Source: an uncultured Collinsella sp. (GTDB lineage: Bacteria > Actinomycetota > Coriobacteriia > Coriobacteriales > Coriobacteriaceae). Taken from it: a DNA stretch of 17,149 nt. The translations under genes were made by a program, and so were the position numbers. Positions within the stretch are counted from its first letter, which is position 1. Each line of letters starts with the position of its first letter. Below the pieces are notes generated by a model. It did no database searches, was not told where the DNA came from, and saw nothing but the letters and a program-made list of their open reading frames with translations. Positions 12,957 through 17,149 of this stretch are shown one piece after another. Location of the stretch: the NCBI GenBank assembly GCA_902494945.1, contig CABUVF010000028.1, forward strand, positions 1-17,149. Reading direction: 5' to 3'.

Positions 12957-14519
12957 CTACTTACCGTCGTCGTCCTGGGCTTCATCGCTCGCATAGAGTT
13001 CCAGCATGCGGCGGCGATATTCGCGCACGGCGAGCTTGGCGCGCTCCAGGCGGCGACGTTCGCGCGGAGTCAGCTCGGACGGGTCGACCTCGTCTCCATA
13101 GGTCTTGTCGGCAAGCAGGTGCGCCGCGTCCACAATGCGGGCATCGATGTGGCCGCTCGCCGCCTCGGCGGAAAGACGCTCGGCAATCGTATCGAGCGTA
13201 GGCAGGCCCTCGAATACGCGACCATGGCCATGCGAGGTCAGCAGCTCGTGCTCTCGTGCGAGCAGACTCGCCAAATCGTGATGGGCACGCAGGATATCGA
13301 GTGCCTCGGCAGGGTGCTCGGCAACCTCTGCCACGGCGGCGACCGGCGCGGCATCGACCACGCGGTAGAAGAGCTGCGCGAGCAGCGGCATCAAGAACAC
13401 CGTGATGGCACCGGCGGCAACCATGACCGACGCAATATCTTGCGACAGCGCGCCCGCGTTGACGGCAACGCTTGTCACGGCAACGATGATCGGCAGAGCC
13501 GTGGTGCAGTACAGGGCCACGGTAATGCGGCCATACGCCGACACATCGCGCGTCGCAGGACAAATGCTCATAGAAATAAGAATGGGTACGGCACGAATAA
13601 TCAACAACGCCACGATAAAGCCCACGAGCAGCCCGGGACGCGACACCACGGCCGTCAGGTCGATCTTTGCGCCCGACACGGTAAAGAACACCGGGATCAA
13701 AAAGCCGTAAGCCAGACCGTCGAGCTTGGTCTCAAGCGTATAGTTGCCCACGGGGAAGATATAGCGCAGGACAAAGCCGGCGGCAAAAGCGCCCAATACG
13801 ATATCGAGGCTAAAGATGGCCGAGAACGCCACGAGCGTGACCAAAATAAGCACCGTCAGGCGCACGAAGGTCTGCGACGTGGTATCGGCGCGCTCCTCGA
13901 CAAACGCAAAGAAGCGGCTGCCGACGCGTTTGGAGCGGCTGGGGACCACGGCAAGCAGCACGCACACGGCGGCAAATAAGCCCAAGATCAGCAGCGTCTC
14001 GATACCCGTACGGGCAGACAGCAGTACCGACATGGCGAGCACGGGGCCGAGCTCGCCCCACGTACCATAGGCGAGAATCGAATCACCGACGCGCGTTCCG
14101 GCAAGCAACCGCTCGCGCAAGATGGGCATGAGCGCTCCAAGCGCCGTCGAGGTCAAGGCGAGCGTCACGGCGATACCGTCAAAATGGCTGACCGAGAACC
14201 ACGGGGTAAAGCGCACGGCAAGCCAGGCGATACAAAATGTGACAACCCACGTGGCCATACCGTAGCGCCCCTCGACGCCTGTGATGTTCTTGGGATCGAT
14301 CTCAAAGCCGGCAAGCAGGAACAAAAATGCCAGACCGAGCTCTGACACGAGCGAGACCTCGGCATCTACATGGATAACGCCGAGCATATGTGGGCCCAGC
14401 ACCGCGCCGAACACGAGCAAAAAGACCGTTTCGGGAACGGGTTTTCCAGGAATCGCCGAAGCGATGAAGGGGCTTGCAAAGGCCACGAGTGCGATGATGG
14501 CGAGCGAAACGAATGCCAT
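12957..14519 (-). CDS. cation:proton antiporter, CPA2 family
   Basis: A 520-aa inner-membrane protein. About 12 hydrophobic segments fill residues 1-405 in the Na+/H+ exchanger fold (PF00999), and a hydrophilic, helix-rich, charged cytoplasmic tail of about 115 residues ends in ASDEAQDDDGK. Family features are ETVFLLVFGAVLGPHMLG (30-47), FLFLLAGFEID (65-75) and ALTSTALGALMPILRER (121-137). Where KefB/KefC-type proteins have QDIAAIP with the ion-binding Asp, this one has GELGPVL with E156. It lacks the TrkA-N (RCK) nucleotide-binding domain that many CPA2 members carry. I chose ATG 14517-14519 (MAFVSLAIIAL) with AAAGG 6 nt upstream; the frame from 14681 adds a non-hydrophobic extension. The ion (Na+ or K+) cannot be told. 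It is divergent from purL. Confidence 0.86.
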   Translation of the reverse strand: MAFVSLAIIALVAFASPFIASAIPGKPVPETVFLLVFGAVLGPHMLGVIHVDAEVSLVSELGLAFLFLLAGFEIDPKNITGVEGRYGMATWVVTFCIAWLAVRFTPWFSVSHFDGIAVTLALTSTALGALMPILRERLLAGTRVGDSILAYGTWGELGPVLAMSVLLSARTGIETLLILGLFAAVCVLLAVVPSRSKRVGSRFFAFVEERADTTSQTFVRLTVLILVTLVAFSAIFSLDIVLGAFAAGFVLRYIFPVGNYTLETKLDGLAYGFLIPVFFTVSGAKIDLTAVVSRPGLLVGFIVALLIIRAVPILISMSICPATRDVSAYGRITVALYCTTALPIIVAVTSVAVNAGALSQDIASVMVAAGAITVFLMPLLAQLFYRVVDAAPVAAVAEVAEHPAEALDILRAHHDLASLLAREHELLTSHGHGRVFEGLPTLDTIAERLSAEAASGHIDARIVDAAHLLADKTYGDEVDPSELTPRERRRLERAKLAVREYRRRMLELYASDEAQDDDGK

Positions 14520-14703
14520 GTGATGCCTTTCTCTTGTTTGCGTTTCACTGTAGCACCCTCGCCGTCCTCTACGCGCCGCGAGCTGTCGTATCATAGTGAG
14601 GTTTACAAACATGTGGCTCAAGGCGACCGCGAGGCTTGCCCCGCAAACCGACCGCTGCCGCATACCGTACCGTACGCCCAACCGATCAGGAAGGCAGGAA
14701 CCA

Positions 14704-17149
14704 ATGGTCTCTCGTATCTACGTGGAGAAGAAACCCGGGTTCGACGTCGAGGCTCAGCAGCTCAAGGGCGAGCTGACCGAGATTCTCGGCATCAAGGGCA
14801 TCGAGGCCCTGAGGATCATCAACCGCTACGACGTCGAGGGCATCGATGAGGAGCTGTTCCGCTCCTGCGTGCCGACCGTCTTTAGCGAGCCCCAGGTCGA
14901 TGTGACCTACGACGAGCTCCCCGCAAGCGATGGCGCCGTCTTTGCCGTCGAATTCCTGCCTGGCCAGTTTGACCAGCGCGCCGACTCCGCCAGCGAGTGC
15001 GTGCAGCTCATCAGCCAGGGCGAGCGCCCTGTCGTGCGTTCCGCCAAGGTCTATATAATCTCGGGCGCCCTGGACGAGGCCGCCATCGAGGCCATCAAGC
15101 ACTACGTGGTGAACCCCGTCGAGGCGCGCATCGCCTCGCTCGACCTGCCCGAGACGCTGCATATGGAGACCCCCGAGCCTCAGCCCGTCGAAGTGCTCGA
15201 CGGCTTCCGCGAGCTCGATGAGACCGGCCTTGCCGCCTTTATTTCCGAGCGCGGTCTTGCCATGGACGAGGCGGACATCGCCTTCTGCCAGCAGTACTTC
15301 CGCGATGAGGATCGCGACCCCACCATCACCGAGATCCGCGTGATCGACACCTACTGGTCCGATCACTGCCGCCACACCACCTTCGGCACCGTCCTGGACG
15401 ACGTGACGATCGACGACACCGTGGTGCAGCAGGCCTTCGACCGCTACATGGAGATGCGCCACGAACTCGGTCGCGACGCCAAGCCCGTCTGCCTCATGGA
15501 CATGGGCACCATCGGCGCCAAATACCTTAAGAAGACCGGCGTCATGACCGATGTCGACGAATCCGAGGAGATCAACGCCTGCACCGTCAAGGTGAAGGTC
15601 GATGTCGATGGCGAGGACCAGGACTGGCTGTTCCTCTTTAAGAACGAGACCCACAACCACCCGACCGAGATCGAGCCCTTCGGCGGTGCCGCCACCTGCG
15701 TGGGCGGCGCCATCCGTGACCCGCTCTCGGGCCGCAGCTACGTGTACCAGGCCATGCGTGTCACCGGCGCCGGCGACCCCACCGTCCCCGTGTCCGAGAC
15801 GCTCGAGGGCAAGCTGCCGCAGCGCAAGCTCGTGACCACTGCTGCCGCCGGCTACTCCAGCTACGGCAACCAGATCGGCCTTGCCACCGGCCAGGTCAAC
15901 GAGCTCTATCACCCCGGCTACGTGGCCAAGCGCATGGAGGTCGGCGCCGTCGTGGGCGCTACCCCGGCAAACCACGTGCGTCGCGAGTGCCCCGCCCCCA
16001 CCGACAAGATCATCCTGCTGGGCGGCCGCACCGGCCGCGACGGCATCGGTGGCGCCACCGGCTCCTCCAAGACCCAGAACACCGAGTCCATCGAGACCTC
16101 GGGCGCCGAGGTCCAGAAGGGCAACGCCCCGGTCGAGCGCAAGCTGCAGCGCCTGTTCCGCCGCGGCGATGCCTGCCGTCTGATCAAGCGCTGCAACGAC
16201 TTTGGCGCCGGCGGTGTCTCGGTCGCCGTAGGCGAGCTTGCCGACGGCCTGTATGTCGACCTTGATACCGTGACCAAAAAGTACGACGGTCTTGACGGCA
16301 CCGAGCTCGCCATCTCTGAATCCCAGGAGCGCATGGCCTGCGCCGTCGCCGACGGTGACGTCGAGGAGTTCATGGGCTACGCCGCCGAGGAGAACCTGGA
16401 GGCAACCGTCATCGCCGAGGTTACCGCCGAGCCGCGCATGCGCATGGCATGGAACGGCGTCGCCATCGTCGATCTGTCCCGCGAGTTCCTCAACTCCAAC
16501 GGTGCACCCAAGCACCAGGTCGCCCACGTCTGCGCCCGCAGCGTGTGGCAGCCCAGCTGGGCCGGCACCACGCTTGCCGAGCGCATGACCTCGCTCGTCA
16601 CCGACCTCAACGTCGCTTCCAACAAGGGCCTTTCCGAGCGCTTCGACTCCACCATCGGTGCCGCAACCGTGCTCATGCCCTTTGGCGGCAAGACGCAGCT
16701 CACCCCCAGCTCGGCCATGGTCGCCAAGTTCCCCGTGGACGGCGAGACCACCACGGCGAGCGCCATGGCATGGGGCTTTAACCCCTATCTGATGGAAGCC
16801 GACCAGTTTGCGGGCGCCTACCTGTCCGTGGTCGAGTCCATCGCCAAGCTCGTTGCCGCCGGCTTTGAGCACAAGCGCGCCTACCTCTCCTTCCAGGAGT
16901 ACTTCGAGCGTCTGCGCACCGAGGCCGAGCGCTGGGGCAAGCCCACGGCAGCCGTCCTGGGCGCCCTCATGGCCCAAGTCGACCTGGGTGCCGGCGCCAT
17001 CGGCGGCAAGGACTCCATGAGCGGTTCGTTTGAGGACGAGGCCGGCGAGCTCAACGTTCCGCCGACCCTGATCAGCTTCGCCGTCGCCGTGGGCAAGGCC
17101 GCCCGCGCCGTCTCGCCCGAGTTCAAGGGCCTCACGCACCGCGTCGTCC
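14704..17149 (+). CDS. purL: phosphoribosylformylglycinamidine synthase PurL, large single-chain form (3' end outside window)
   Basis: The first 815 codons of the enzyme that converts FGAR, ATP and glutamine to FGAM in purine synthesis (cytoplasm). The N-terminal domain (about 1-190) resembles PurS. It is followed by DTYWSDHCRHTTF (215-227), the FGAR synthase signature, then LFLFKNETHNHPTEIEPFGG (from about 309), the nucleotide-binding motif, and GAGGVSVAVGELADG in the second AIR-synthase-like half. The open frame continues to the edge, so the second synthase half and the expected C-terminal glutaminase domain lie outside; full length in this family is about 1,240 aa. This matches the large clade found in Clostridia and Coriobacteria. 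The ATG has AGGAAGGCAGGAA upstream. The 184-bp gap to the divergent antiporter gene holds TATCAT (14589-14594) but no clear -35. Confidence 0.96.
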   Translation, partial: MVSRIYVEKKPGFDVEAQQLKGELTEILGIKGIEALRIINRYDVEGIDEELFRSCVPTVFSEPQVDVTYDELPASDGAVFAVEFLPGQFDQRADSASECVQLISQGERPVVRSAKVYIISGALDEAAIEAIKHYVVNPVEARIASLDLPETLHMETPEPQPVEVLDGFRELDETGLAAFISERGLAMDEADIAFCQQYFRDEDRDPTITEIRVIDTYWSDHCRHTTFGTVLDDVTIDDTVVQQAFDRYMEMRHELGRDAKPVCLMDMGTIGAKYLKKTGVMTDVDESEEINACTVKVKVDVDGEDQDWLFLFKNETHNHPTEIEPFGGAATCVGGAIRDPLSGRSYVYQAMRVTGAGDPTVPVSETLEGKLPQRKLVTTAAAGYSSYGNQIGLATGQVNELYHPGYVAKRMEVGAVVGATPANHVRRECPAPTDKIILLGGRTGRDGIGGATGSSKTQNTESIETSGAEVQKGNAPVERKLQRLFRRGDACRLIKRCNDFGAGGVSVAVGELADGLYVDLDTVTKKYDGLDGTELAISESQERMACAVADGDVEEFMGYAAEENLEATVIAEVTAEPRMRMAWNGVAIVDLSREFLNSNGAPKHQVAHVCARSVWQPSWAGTTLAERMTSLVTDLNVASNKGLSERFDSTIGAATVLMPFGGKTQLTPSSAMVAKFPVDGETTTASAMAWGFNPYLMEADQFAGAYLSVVESIAKLVAAGFEHKRAYLSFQEYFERLRTEAERWGKPTAAVLGALMAQVDLGAGAIGGKDSMSGSFEDEAGELNVPPTLISFAVAVGKAARAVSPEFKGLTHRVV

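Noticed and set aside
12779..13201. A 140-codon plus-strand frame starting in the repeat array.
   Set aside because: It runs through the repeat units and then antisense to the antiporter tail; its composition is repeat-derived.
14686..17139. An 817-codon open frame on the minus strand opposite purL.
   Set aside because: It mirrors the real purL codons, which carry recognisable motifs; the translation is low-complexity, rich in Gly, Ala, Asp, His and Val, with no family motif. Such antisense frames are common in GC-rich genes.

Overview
The window looks like chromosomal DNA of a Collinsella-like gut actinobacterium (Coriobacteriia). This is inferred from high-GC coding sequence with strong C/G third-position bias, strong Shine-Dalgarno sites, a large single-chain PurL of the type seen in Clostridia and Coriobacteria, and short intergenic palindromes carrying a GGGGACGT core. 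No rRNA, tRNA, CRISPR array, intact insertion sequence or phage gene is visible.

Layout. 1-190: left edge, apparently the 5' end and leader of a minus-strand gene that leaves the window. 314-1312 (+): a BASS-family (bile acid:sodium symporter superfamily) transporter. 1343-2821 (-): a two-gene unit, cutC followed by a GalT-like HPH-motif protein, coupled by a 3-nt gap. 2920-3000: two palindromic elements. 3040-4323 (+): a PadR regulator, a DUF1700/HAAS membrane protein and a short membrane-anchored third gene that looks truncated, behind a consensus promoter that contains a dyad operator. 4326-4605: a small ParB-like relic, a 70-bp palindrome, and the terminator of the next operon.

4649-9509 (-): a complete branched-chain amino acid (LIV/HAAT) ABC importer in the order livK-livH-livM-livG-livF. 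The binding protein gene is separated from the permease genes by a stem-loop; the other four are abutting or overlapping. Directly upstream of livK lies the C-terminal third of a second, divergent livK (pseudogene 9781-10148). 10365-11708 (+): homoserine dehydrogenase with an ACT domain, closed by a strong terminator. 11923-12672 (+): a 249-aa short-chain dehydrogenase that resembles the bile-acid 3-alpha-hydroxysteroid dehydrogenase BaiA more than generic FabG. 12715-12943: a terminator and a regular array of six short units in alternating orientation. 12957-14519 (-): a CPA2-type cation:proton antiporter. 14704 to the right edge (+): purL, incomplete.

Most of the window is ordinary housekeeping and transport. 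The parts worth a second look are intergenic: a family of hairpins with a conserved 15-17-nt loop but different, self-complementary arms; the six-unit alternating array with about 31-bp spacing; the eroded livK and PadR-operon ends; and the BaiA-like dehydrogenase. Several stem-loops have their single imperfect pair as A-C or C-A on the plus strand, which is a G-U pair in minus-strand RNA. This fits their use by the minus-strand operons. I do not see a clear new multi-gene system.
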